6,407 nt of DNA from Candidatus Bathyarchaeota archaeon RBG_13_52_12 (GCA_001774245.1 MEZF01000010.1:1-6407); one strand, 5' to 3'. Positions 1 to 5,482 are shown, numbered from the stretch's first letter. Notes: a model not told the origin generated them from the sequence alone. A program made the numbers and translations.

Positions 1-1
1 A

Positions 2-376
2 ATCATCTTCGTCGCTGGCTTGATATTTCTCTGGGTCACGGTCTCAACCCCAGTCTACTTCGCAGGGAAGTTCGTCAAAGGAACATTAGCGAGCTTCAGC
101 GACGCGATGGGCGCCACACTCGGAGGCACAATAGTCTACTTCCTGATTTTCTACGCTGTAGCAACATCATTATACACGTTCCTCGGCTCCGCAGCAACCG
201 TCCTCGGCTTCGACTTGGCAATCATAGCGTGGCTAATAGTCTACAGAAAAATCTTCAACACCGGTTGGCTCGGAGCACTGGGCATAGTCATAGCATCGTG
301 GCTTCTGCTCTACATACTGGATCTGTCTTTTATCCAGATCTTCGGAGTATCCTTCCCCAACTTCATACCAATCTAA
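2..376 (+). CDS. Polytopic membrane protein, 3' end (partial)
   Basis: This is the C-terminal 124 residues of an integral membrane protein; the frame stays open through the left edge, so the TTG at 20 is not its start. About four hydrophobic segments are visible: residues near 1-20, 40-65, 67-80 and 89-115, separated by short polar loops. One loop carries the glycine-rich stretch DAMGATLGG and another the motif NTGWLGALGIV. There is no visible catalytic or metal-binding signature and few charged residues. It resembles conserved archaeal membrane proteins of unknown function that I cannot name. It ends with TAA at 374-376, 34 nt before a TATA-like box, so it is probably transcribed separately from what follows. 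Confidence is high that it is coding and low on function. Confidence 0.8.
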   Translation: MIFVAGLIFLWVTVSTPVYFAGKFVKGTLASFSDAMGATLGGTIVYFLIFYAVATSLYTFLGSAATVLGFDLAIIAWLIVYRKIFNTGWLGALGIVIASWLLLYILDLSFIQIFGVSFPNFIPI

Positions 377-410
377 ACCAGTTTCGTACTTATACGCGCG
401 AACTCAAACC

Positions 411-418
411 TTTTATCC
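411..418 (+). promoter_or_regulatory. TATA-like box upstream of the Hsp20-like small ORF
   Basis: The sequence TTTTATCC sits 10 nt after a CGCGCG run (395-400). Counting about 25 nt downstream puts the transcription start near 440, just before the ATG at 442 (a four-codon ORF) and the better-supported ATG at 458. The box is not a strong consensus, so this is a tentative call. Confidence 0.35.
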
Positions 419-457
419 GTAAATTTAAAGAAGAATCTGTAATGGAAGGTAAATGAT

Positions 458-577
458 ATGCGAGCGCGCGTCTCGGAGAAGACTGAGGCCTCGGTTAAGG
501 ATGGGGTGCTCATGGTCAGGATGTCGAAGAGGCAGCCGAGGCCCTTACCAAAAACCCACAAAGCAGAGGTAAAATGA
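458..577 (+). CDS. 39-residue ORF resembling the C-terminal end of an Hsp20 small heat-shock protein (likely gene remnant)
   Basis: The product has the form V-x-EKTEAS-x-KDGVL-x-V-x(2)-SK followed by a basic proline-rich tail ending KTHKAEVK. This matches the last strands of the alpha-crystallin domain of Hsp20 proteins, where an A-x-(Y/F)-x-(D/N)GVL-x-V core is followed by a short basic tail. A normal Hsp20 is about 140-170 residues; here the N-terminal arm and most of the alpha-crystallin domain are absent, and a stop at 440-442 closes the frame upstream. ATG 458 is favoured by a purine-rich ribosome-binding site, GGAAGGT (444-450), 7 nt upstream. With the TATA-like box at 411, this suggests an internally deleted Hsp20 gene that kept its promoter and 3' end. 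It may be a pseudogene or still yield a micropeptide. The family match is by eye and moderately secure. Confidence 0.45.
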   Translation: MRARVSEKTEASVKDGVLMVRMSKRQPRPLPKTHKAEVK

Positions 578-643
578 GACCCACCTAACGCGTCGCTTTA
601 AACTCGTGGCGCGTGCGTGTTCAGAGAACACTGGGTGGAGTCT
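577..643 (+). ncRNA. Candidate structured RNA element (three-way junction)
   Basis: Hand folding shows a closing stem pairing 577-586 with 633-643 (A639 bulged, last pair G-U). It encloses hairpin 588-596/606-614 (nine pairs, two of them G-U, nine-nt loop) and hairpin 617-622/626-631 (six perfect pairs, GTGTTC AGA GAACAC). Only A587, G615-C616 and T632 are unpaired at the junction, so nearly the whole stretch is used. It begins on the last base of the Hsp20-like ORF stop codon and ends 28 nt before the TATA box of the next gene, so it could be a 3' UTR structure or a separate small RNA. It does not fit tRNA, and no hammerhead core is visible. Expression is unproven. Confidence 0.35.
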
Positions 644-670
644 ACCCCTTAAAATCGCGCGCGCATAACC

Positions 671-676
671 TATAAG
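671..676 (+). promoter_or_regulatory. TATA box of the desulforedoxin-like gene
   Basis: TATAAG follows ACC, and a CGCGCGCGC run lies at 656-664. The expected transcription start about 25 nt downstream is near 699, 12 nt before ATG 711. This makes the in-frame ATG at 681 unlikely, because it would lie upstream of the transcript. Confidence 0.55.
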
Positions 677-710
677 TACAATGCTTCCCTTAAAAAAATT
701 GGATGTTAAA

Positions 711-854
711 ATGGCGAAAAAAGGCGATAAATACAAGTGTGATGATTGTGGGCTTGTCATCGTTGTGGAGGATCCCTGTGGCTGTACCGCATGCGATCTC
801 ATTTGCTGCGGTAAGCAGATGAAAACAGTGAAACCCGTAGCAAAAAAGAAGTAG
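711..854 (+). CDS. Small cysteine-rich desulforedoxin-like protein (desulfoferrodoxin N-terminal-domain type)
   Basis: This 47-residue protein has the pattern YKC-x2-CG near the N-terminus (C10, C13) and ICCG-x2-M near the end (C32, C33). That is the FeS4-binding arrangement of desulforedoxin and of the N-terminal domain of desulfoferrodoxin, which form rubredoxin-like iron centres used in electron transfer and superoxide or oxygen defence. It carries three further cysteines in PCGCTACD (C23, C25, C28), giving seven in total, and a lysine-rich tail. There is no fused superoxide reductase domain. It is a cytoplasmic single-domain protein. ATG 711 is chosen because the TATA box at 671 places the transcript start near 699; the in-frame ATG at 681 would add ten residues. 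Zinc instead of iron is possible. Family recognition is fairly secure; the redox partner is unknown. Confidence 0.8.
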   Translation: MAKKGDKYKCDDCGLVIVVEDPCGCTACDLICCGKQMKTVKPVAKKK

Positions 855-873
855 ACTACGAGGCTCTGCGGGC

Positions 874-897
874 TACCACCCCTTTTTTAATGTGGTA
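874..897 (+). terminator. Likely transcription terminator of the desulforedoxin-like gene
   Basis: Twenty nt after the stop codon, TACCAC (874-879) and GTGGTA (892-897) form a six-pair inverted repeat whose loop holds TTTTTT (883-888). A second T-run lies at 918-924. Archaeal termination relies mainly on T-tracts, so the tracts are the stronger evidence and the hairpin may be incidental. Confidence 0.4.
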
Positions 898-944
898 TAG
901 GCGTTATAACCTTATTATTTTTTTAACTCAACACACGCGCTCAA

Positions 945-985
945 TATTATATAGGCACACCCCGTTTTTCTCGCGCGTCTATATT
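945..985 (+). promoter_or_regulatory. Two TATA-like boxes without a recognisable downstream gene
   Basis: TATTATATA (945-953) follows CGCGC (936-940), and TATATT (980-985) follows CGCGCG (972-977). Downstream on this strand there is only about 100 nt before the oppositely oriented glycosyltransferase gene, with no convincing ORF. They could drive a short RNA, be decayed promoter remains, or be chance AT-rich sequence. The rest of 855-1088 shows only the terminator T-runs and the repeat copy at 987. Confidence 0.3.
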
Positions 986-986
986 C

Positions 987-1007
987 ACTTTGGCATAAGC
1001 CTCATCT
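987..1007 (+). repeat. Copy 1 of a 21-nt near-identical direct repeat
   Basis: The stretch shares 20 of 21 bases with 3286-3306, including the exact core GCATAAGCCTCATCT; the one difference is G993 versus A3291 after ACTTT, allowing for the run alignment. It begins 1 nt after the TATATT box at 980-985. Weaker similarity continues downstream in both copies (CTTATCC, then CTTCC and GG, with insertions). Confidence 0.6.
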
Positions 1008-1088
1008 AACGTACAATAGTCTTATCCTAACTTCCACCGGAGTGTAATCAGTGAATTTGAACCTAATTGATCCTTCATATTTACTGAA

Positions 1089-2609
1089 TTATTCGTATAG
1101 GAGTTTTTTGAAGTAATTATCGGAGCTTCTGGATGAGAAATAGATCGCAACAGGTGCAACCATGAAACTAGCTATCCAAAGAAGGAACTGGAGCAATGTA
1201 CTTACTCCTCCGAAGCTGAAGGAGTACAGTAAAAACAATCCAAACACAAACTCTGGTAAAGCGAATATAAACGACTCTGGAAAGCTTCGATGAACGTTTT
1301 CATTCCTGGTAGGCGACCACGGAGCCTTTCTAGAGACAACGAACTTCGCCGTAACAAGTAGCGCACGCAGCATCGAAGGTATTGAGATGACCGTGTTCAA
1401 AAGCAGTAAACCGAGAACCTTGACCATTCTTGTGTTCTTCTTCATTGGGATAATCGGGCCAAGGTAGAGAATACCCACCGTGTGAACAAGCAGTATCACA
1501 ACGGCTACTCGGGACAGCTGCGTTGTTGATAACTGACCCAAGGAAAATACAGTATTTACAGCGGTCAATGTTAAGAGAATACAGAGCAGAACCGCTGAAA
1601 AGTATAGCAACCCACTCAACGCGATCAACCAACATGTGCCATACCCGATCCTCTTTACATTAAGCAGAGCGAGAACAGATGACTCGTAACTCCCCCTCAT
1701 CCACCGGGACAGCCTCTCAATCTCCGACGGAAGGTCCCCAGGCTGCTCCTCATAGCTCTGCACATCCGTAAGGTAAGCTACCTTCCATCCGGCTACCCTC
1801 ATCCTCATCGTGAACGAGATATCTTCATTGAGGTGATTCTCATCCTGACCACCAACACCTAAGAAAGCCTCAGATCTCACAAGGGCATTATGGCCCCAAT
1901 ATATCGCTTCTCCCAGAGACCGAGCGTCGTTTCGCGGATACTGACCCAAGTACAGGTTCGCGATCGTTGACCTCAGGTTGCTGAATACGCTGGCGCCTGA
2001 GAGGCTCTTGATCTTTGATTGAAATGCACCATACACTCGGTTTGACGGACTTTCCGCATACTCAAGCATCTGTTTAATGTTATCTTTGCCAAGGACGCTG
2101 TCCTTGTCGAGCGGGGCGAAGTATGAATAGCCGCTGAGGTGTGTCTTCGCCCAGTCGTTGATGGCTCCTGCTTTCTTTCCCCTCCGGTTTTCCCTATGAA
2201 TATGGTGTACATTGTATTGGTGGCAGAAGGCCTGTTCGGTCTCGGTGTGTTTGAGATCAGAGTCGCTGAGCAGGAAGTAGTCGAACCCAGGGTTGTTAAT
2301 CATGGTCTCCCTGAAATGATGTGGCGTGAAGTCATTGTAGATTCCGAGTATCACGGCTACCTTTGGTAGATCTGGGAAGGCTACTCGGTCATATTTTGTG
2401 CCCGTTTTCCCGTAGTGGATTGAAAGGATGGTTTGGAGTGTGACATAGCTGAGTGGCATTATAGTGATGAGCACGATGCCGTAGATGACCTGTCGGTAAA
2501 GTGATGTTGGCTCAAGGGCTATGTAGTGAAGCGTCGCAAGGACGAGATATATTCCGATGAGAAGCGACCAGTAGACTCGTTGCGACACCATTGATTGTTC
2601 TATGGACAC
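1089..2609 (-). CDS. Membrane glycosyltransferase family 2, OpgH/MdoH-like
   Basis: This 506-residue protein is a processive-type GT2 enzyme expected to transfer sugars from nucleotide donors at the inner face of the membrane and probably to export the glycan. Two N-terminal membrane segments (residues about 13-31 and 39-61) precede the catalytic domain. That domain carries LSDSD (114-118), RRGKKAG (142-148), the DxD-type LDKDS (167-171), YWGHN (237-241), the catalytic-base region LNEDIS (260-265) and RLSRW (299-303), equivalent to Q/RxxRW. About four to five membrane segments follow (324-350, 366-386, 396-419, 446-465, 470-491). The YWGHN block, the RKAG-like block and an R in place of Q in the last motif resemble glucan glucosyltransferase OpgH more than cellulose or hyaluronan synthase. 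The start is uncertain: GTG 2609 would be leaderless from the AT-rich box at 2621-2637, while ATG 2591 (residue 7) also fits. No OpgG-like partner is visible. The donor sugar and product are unknown. Confidence 0.85.
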   Translation of the reverse strand: MSIEQSMVSQRVYWSLLIGIYLVLATLHYIALEPTSLYRQVIYGIVLITIMPLSYVTLQTILSIHYGKTGTKYDRVAFPDLPKVAVILGIYNDFTPHHFRETMINNPGFDYFLLSDSDLKHTETEQAFCHQYNVHHIHRENRRGKKAGAINDWAKTHLSGYSYFAPLDKDSVLGKDNIKQMLEYAESPSNRVYGAFQSKIKSLSGASVFSNLRSTIANLYLGQYPRNDARSLGEAIYWGHNALVRSEAFLGVGGQDENHLNEDISFTMRMRVAGWKVAYLTDVQSYEEQPGDLPSEIERLSRWMRGSYESSVLALLNVKRIGYGTCWLIALSGLLYFSAVLLCILLTLTAVNTVFSLGQLSTTQLSRVAVVILLVHTVGILYLGPIIPMKKNTRMVKVLGLLLLNTVISIPSMLRALLVTAKFVVSRKAPWSPTRNENVHRSFPESFIFALPEFVFGLFLLYSFSFGGVSTLLQFLLWIASFMVAPVAIYFSSRSSDNYFKKLLYE

Positions 2610-2620
2610 CGAGGAAGTGC

Positions 2621-2637
2621 TATTAATAAATTAATTT
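2621..2637 (-). promoter_or_regulatory. AT-rich promoter box of the glycosyltransferase gene
   Basis: On the minus strand this reads AAATTAATTTATTAATA. Depending on which eight bases act as the TATA box, transcription would start between about 2608 (leaderless GTG 2609) and about 2599 (short leader before ATG 2591). It shares a 75-nt intergenic region with the divergent promoter at 2656. Confidence 0.45.
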
Positions 2638-2655
2638 GAAATTCGACGAGTGAGA

Positions 2656-2663
2656 TTTAAATT
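2656..2663 (+). promoter_or_regulatory. TATA box of the haem b membrane protein gene
   Basis: TTTAAATT is centred 25 nt upstream of GTG 2685, which predicts a leaderless transcript beginning at the start codon. A weak GAGG (2674-2677) is also present, so a short leader cannot be excluded. Confidence 0.55.
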
Positions 2664-2684
2664 CCACTTTTCCGAGGGACCTAC

Positions 2685-3188
2685 GTGTTTTATAGGCGAC
2701 CATCATTCTGGATAGCACTAACAATAATCGCTGTCTCAGCAATAGCAGTTTTCATCGTTTATCTGGGAATAGCCAGGATCCCCTTCTTCTTCATCAACAT
2801 TCTCCGGGTCGAGAACTCGCCGGTTCACTGGGTAGGCTGGGCCGGGTCGCTCATAATCTTGGTGACCACCGCCTCATATTCTCTGAGGAAGAGGGCGCTC
2901 CACAAAGCCTCAAGCCGCTTGTTAAGATTGCACGCGTTTGGCAACTTGTTCGGTTTCCTGCTTGTCTCAATTCACTTCGTACACCAGGTGACCAGGCCTG
3001 CCTCTAACTATCCTGTGCTTGGAACGGGGATTGTGGTGTATTCAGCGATGCTGATATTGGTGTTGACTGGGTTTACGACGTTTTTTCAGGTGAAGCCTGC
3101 TTGGGTTAAATATTACAGGTTCCTTCATCCCGCAGCCGCGTTTACTCTTCTTATGGTTATTATCATGCATATAGTACATGGAATTTAA
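2685..3188 (+). CDS. Ferric-reductase-like transmembrane haem b protein
   Basis: This 167-residue integral membrane protein has five hydrophobic segments: about 9-28, 50-66, 84-101, 112-134 and 149-166. Two helices carry evenly spaced histidines, H83-x13-H97 and H148-x13-H162, each followed three residues later by another histidine (H100, H165). An H-x13-H pair on each of two helices is the two-haem arrangement of ferric reductase/NADPH oxidase-type membrane domains and of MsrQ-like proteins, so it should carry electrons across the membrane through b haems. There is no FAD/NAD-binding domain, so it must take electrons from a separate donor. GTG 2685 is supported by a TATA box centred 25 nt upstream. 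The extracellular PQQ dehydrogenase 144 nt downstream on the same strand is a possible partner, by adjacency only. Confidence 0.75.
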   Translation: MFYRRPSFWIALTIIAVSAIAVFIVYLGIARIPFFFINILRVENSPVHWVGWAGSLIILVTTASYSLRKRALHKASSRLLRLHAFGNLFGFLLVSIHFVHQVTRPASNYPVLGTGIVVYSAMLILVLTGFTTFFQVKPAWVKYYRFLHPAAAFTLLMVIIMHIVHGI

Positions 3189-3279
3189 TCCAGCCTCCTT
3201 GGTCATGCACTGGGTTTGGAGCGCGTACGCATCGTAGCCTATTCCTCAACCACGCCTGATATTAGAAAAATCTTAACCC

Positions 3280-3287
3280 AAATTTAC
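3280..3287 (+). promoter_or_regulatory. Possible TATA-like box of the PQQ sugar dehydrogenase gene
   Basis: An AAATTTAC-like stretch abuts the repeat copy at 3286 and predicts a transcript start near 3309, 24 nt before the TTG at 3333. It is a weak consensus. The placement parallels the TATATT box next to the first repeat copy at 987. Confidence 0.3.
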
Positions 3288-3306
3288 TTTAGCATAAGCC
3301 TCATCT
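3286..3306 (+). repeat. Copy 2 of the 21-nt near-identical direct repeat
   Basis: It matches 987-1007 at 20 of 21 positions and lies between the possible TATA box and the predicted transcript start of the sugar dehydrogenase gene, the position where archaeal repressors often bind. Its presence elsewhere in clearly intergenic DNA argues that this stretch is non-coding, so the dehydrogenase gene should start downstream of it. Confidence 0.6.
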
Positions 3307-3332
3307 TATCCGCTTCCGGTTTCTTACTTAGA

Positions 3333-4448
3333 TTGAAACGGTTTCACAAAGTCTTGATCATTGCTATGGTAATAGTAGTAGCAGCGGTTGGGTGGCTGAT
3401 CTGGGATACCCTCCCTAAGGGAGCCAGTCGGGGAGTTGAGGTGGTCGCCGATGGTCTGAGTGTCCCTTGGGCTCTTGCTTTCGCCCCGAACGGCGACCTT
3501 TACTTCACTGAGCGAGGCGGCAGGGTATCCGTCCTCAGGGGTGAGACGATTCAAGTACTAGCTGAGTTGCCCGTCGAGACTACAGCGGAGGGTGGCCTAC
3601 TAGGAATTGCTCTCAGTCCAAGATTTCAACCTGAACCCGATATCTACCTCTACTACACATATCGGGACTCCACCGGGCTGTGGAATCGGGTCGTGAAGAC
3701 GAGGGAAGGATCCAGGAACTTAGCACCTGAGGTGATCGTCATAGACAAGATCCCCGCGGGCAGCATCCACGATGGTGGGAGGATAAAGTTCGGACCAGAC
3801 GGCAAGCTCTATGTCACATGTGGTGAGGGCGGGGTGGGTGATAGGGCGCAGGACCCTTCCAGCCTCGGGGGGAAGATACTCAGGTTGAACGGGGACGGAT
3901 CGATACCTGCTGATAACCCCTTAGATGACTCGCCCGTCTGGAGCCTCGGTCACAGAAATCCACAGGGACTCGCATGGTCAGAATCGGGGGTCCTATACGC
4001 TTCGGAGCATGGCCCAAGCGGGGAGAGAGGTGCTTTTGCTCACGACGAGGTTAACCTGATCACACCTGGATCCAATTACGGCTGGCCCATAATCGCTGGC
4101 TACTCTGATGATGTGAATTATCTGAGTCCTTTATACTCAACCGAGTCAGAGACATGGGCGCCATCCGGTTGTACCTTCGTTACATCAGATAGATACCCGG
4201 GTTGGAAGGGGGGACTACTCGTCGCGTGTCTCAGGGGGAAGGGTGTCAGGTTGATTAAGTTGAACACCGCGGGGGATCAGGTAGAGTCGGTTGCTACAAT
4301 TTTAACTAATTATGGTCGGGTCAGGGAGGTGGTTGAAGGACCAGACGGGTACATCTATTTTACGACGAGTAATCGCGACGGCAGAGGCGTCCCTCTGTCG
4401 GATGACGACAAGATACTCAGAATAGCATCGCTGGATGGGATTGGGTAG
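3333..4448 (+). CDS. PQQ-dependent aldose sugar dehydrogenase, membrane-anchored (GSDH/YliI family)
   Basis: The 371-residue product should oxidise aldose sugars to lactones outside the cell using pyrroloquinoline quinone. A short basic start (KRFHK) and one hydrophobic segment (residues 7-24) act as a signal anchor, followed by a six-bladed beta-propeller. Family hallmarks are VPWALAFAPNGDLY (44-57), GGLLGIALSP (87-96), IHDGGRIKFGPDGKLY (145-160, holding the likely catalytic base H146), LGGKILRLN (178-186), LGHRNPQG (205-212), EHGP (225-228), DEVN (238-241) and NYGWP (248-252). Length fits the compact aldose dehydrogenases known from archaea such as Pyrobaculum. The frame is open from TTG 3216, but that would put 39 atypical residues before the anchor and include the repeat at 3286, so TTG 3333 is preferred; ATG 3366 is another option. 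No PQQ synthesis genes are in view. Confidence 0.88.
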   Translation: MKRFHKVLIIAMVIVVAAVGWLIWDTLPKGASRGVEVVADGLSVPWALAFAPNGDLYFTERGGRVSVLRGETIQVLAELPVETTAEGGLLGIALSPRFQPEPDIYLYYTYRDSTGLWNRVVKTREGSRNLAPEVIVIDKIPAGSIHDGGRIKFGPDGKLYVTCGEGGVGDRAQDPSSLGGKILRLNGDGSIPADNPLDDSPVWSLGHRNPQGLAWSESGVLYASEHGPSGERGAFAHDEVNLITPGSNYGWPIIAGYSDDVNYLSPLYSTESETWAPSGCTFVTSDRYPGWKGGLLVACLRGKGVRLIKLNTAGDQVESVATILTNYGRVREVVEGPDGYIYFTTSNRDGRGVPLSDDDKILRIASLDGIG

Positions 4449-4550
4449 CGCACGTACTCATTTAACTGATCACATCGAAAATAAGCTAAGATATCTTGTG
4501 CTTCCCATTATTCAAAGTGAGAATCGTCACGCGCGCTGGGCACAATACTC

Positions 4551-4556
4551 TATAAT
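4551..4556 (+). promoter_or_regulatory. TATA box of the 285-residue hypothetical gene
   Basis: TATAAT is centred about 25 nt upstream of ATG 4579, predicting a leaderless transcript. A CGCGCGC run lies at 4530-4536. A ten-base palindrome, AAGATATCTT (4488-4497), also lies in this 130-nt intergenic stretch and could be an operator. Confidence 0.6.
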
Positions 4557-4578
4557 CCTAATCTCAATAAGAATATCT

Positions 4579-5436
4579 ATGAGTATTTCCGTTCCAACGC
4601 CGCGTCGCATCAATAAACCTTACACACTAGGAGCGGGTTGGGACCTTGAATTACGGATCTACCCAGATAAGAGGCCGGGGAATCTGGAGATAGCCTCCCT
4701 CCACAAGGGCTTGATCCTAATACAATCCGGAGTTGAGCTTGTGGAGGAGGGAGCAGGATTCGGCGTCCCAGTGGCTAGGTTCAAGGATAAGACTTATTTT
4801 TCGGGCTCTGCGACACTCACCCTTCTCAAGGAGGAACCACCTCCAGTCATTCAAAAGTCGTACATACTTGACACGGTTTCCGTGAGGGACCTTCGCGGCG
4901 GGGCAAGGATAAGCGACTCGCTGTACCACCCCCTACACAGGGCATTCACACGCGCCTACCTATCGAGACCTAGTCTCCGACCCCTATTCAATAAAGTGAT
5001 GGAGTCGAGAATAGCAATGGGGGTAACGACTAAATTCGTCAAGGCTACGCCGAGGGGCGTCGTGGATATGCGCTTCACGCTCCGAGAAGGCTTAATCGAG
5101 GTCGAGGCCGTCACCAACAAAATCGCGTCAGGCTGCGAGGAGCTGGTCATCCTCAATGAACAGGGTGCATCAACCTTCAGAAGATACAGAGACGATGGAG
5201 GCTTAGACCTCCTCGATGATGCGATCGGAGCCTGGGACAAAATCAACACCCCTGAGGGCACCCTCTCAGATGTCAACGGAAAATCATCATTCAGCGTCGA
5301 GAAACTCAGTGATTCAACGGTGATGTATAGGGGAAGAGAGAAGGTGAGGGATAGGTTATCATGGACGGGGATCGCCCTCTCCCTAAAGCCGGGTAGCTCT
5401 GTGAAATACGTTATCCGGCTTCAACGAGAGAAATAA
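4579..5436 (+). CDS. Uncharacterised soluble protein, probably beta-rich
   Basis: I do not recognise this 285-residue protein. The frame is open from ATG 4435, inside the preceding gene, but those 48 residues look like translated intergenic DNA, and the TATAAT box at 4551 points to ATG 4579 as a leaderless start. No signal peptide or membrane segment is visible. Short alternating hydrophobic/polar stretches suggest many beta strands: LELRIY (23-28), KGLILIQSGVELVEEG (43-58), VDMRFTLREGLIEVEAV (162-178) and VKYVIRLQ (275-282). A glycine-rich EGAGFGVPVA segment (57-66) and a helical Arg-rich middle, HPLHRAFTRAYLSRP (117-131), stand out. The layout is compatible with a carbohydrate-active or binding beta-sandwich, but no catalytic signature supports it. 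It follows the sugar dehydrogenase on the same strand yet has its own promoter. Confidence 0.8.
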   Translation: MSISVPTPRRINKPYTLGAGWDLELRIYPDKRPGNLEIASLHKGLILIQSGVELVEEGAGFGVPVARFKDKTYFSGSATLTLLKEEPPPVIQKSYILDTVSVRDLRGGARISDSLYHPLHRAFTRAYLSRPSLRPLFNKVMESRIAMGVTTKFVKATPRGVVDMRFTLREGLIEVEAVTNKIASGCEELVILNEQGASTFRRYRDDGGLDLLDDAIGAWDKINTPEGTLSDVNGKSSFSVEKLSDSTVMYRGREKVRDRLSWTGIALSLKPGSSVKYVIRLQREK

Positions 5437-5443
5437 TTTCCAG

Positions 5444-5466
5444 CTCAATAATTTTTGAGGAAAAAC
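5444..5466. terminator. Shared terminator region between convergent genes
   Basis: The 46-nt gap between the two convergent genes holds TTTTT (5452-5456) for the plus-strand gene and, read on the minus strand, a T-run opposite AAAAA (5461-5465) for the radical SAM gene. A small inverted repeat, CTCAA (5444-5448) and TTGAG (5455-5459 after one shift), overlaps them. T-tracts are the main archaeal termination signal. Confidence 0.4.
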
Positions 5467-5482
5467 CGATTAAAACCTGAGC

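Noticed and set aside
577..645. tRNA or hammerhead ribozyme at the foldable element
   Set aside because: There is no four-arm cloverleaf or T-loop sequence, and the junction lacks the conserved hammerhead CUGAUGA and GAAA bases.
545..802. Minus-strand 85-codon ORF
   Set aside because: It is antisense to the clear cysteine-rich gene at 711-854 and to the foldable element, and it has no recognisable protein features.
1051..1116. Possible 21-residue ORF from GTG 1051 preceded by GGAG
   Set aside because: It is very short, overlaps the end of the glycosyltransferase gene on the other strand and shows no conserved-looking pattern; it was not added as a gene.
3216..3332. 39-residue N-terminal extension of the sugar dehydrogenase from TTG 3216
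   Set aside because: It would place non-signal-like sequence before the hydrophobic anchor and would translate the 21-nt repeat that also occurs in intergenic DNA at 987.
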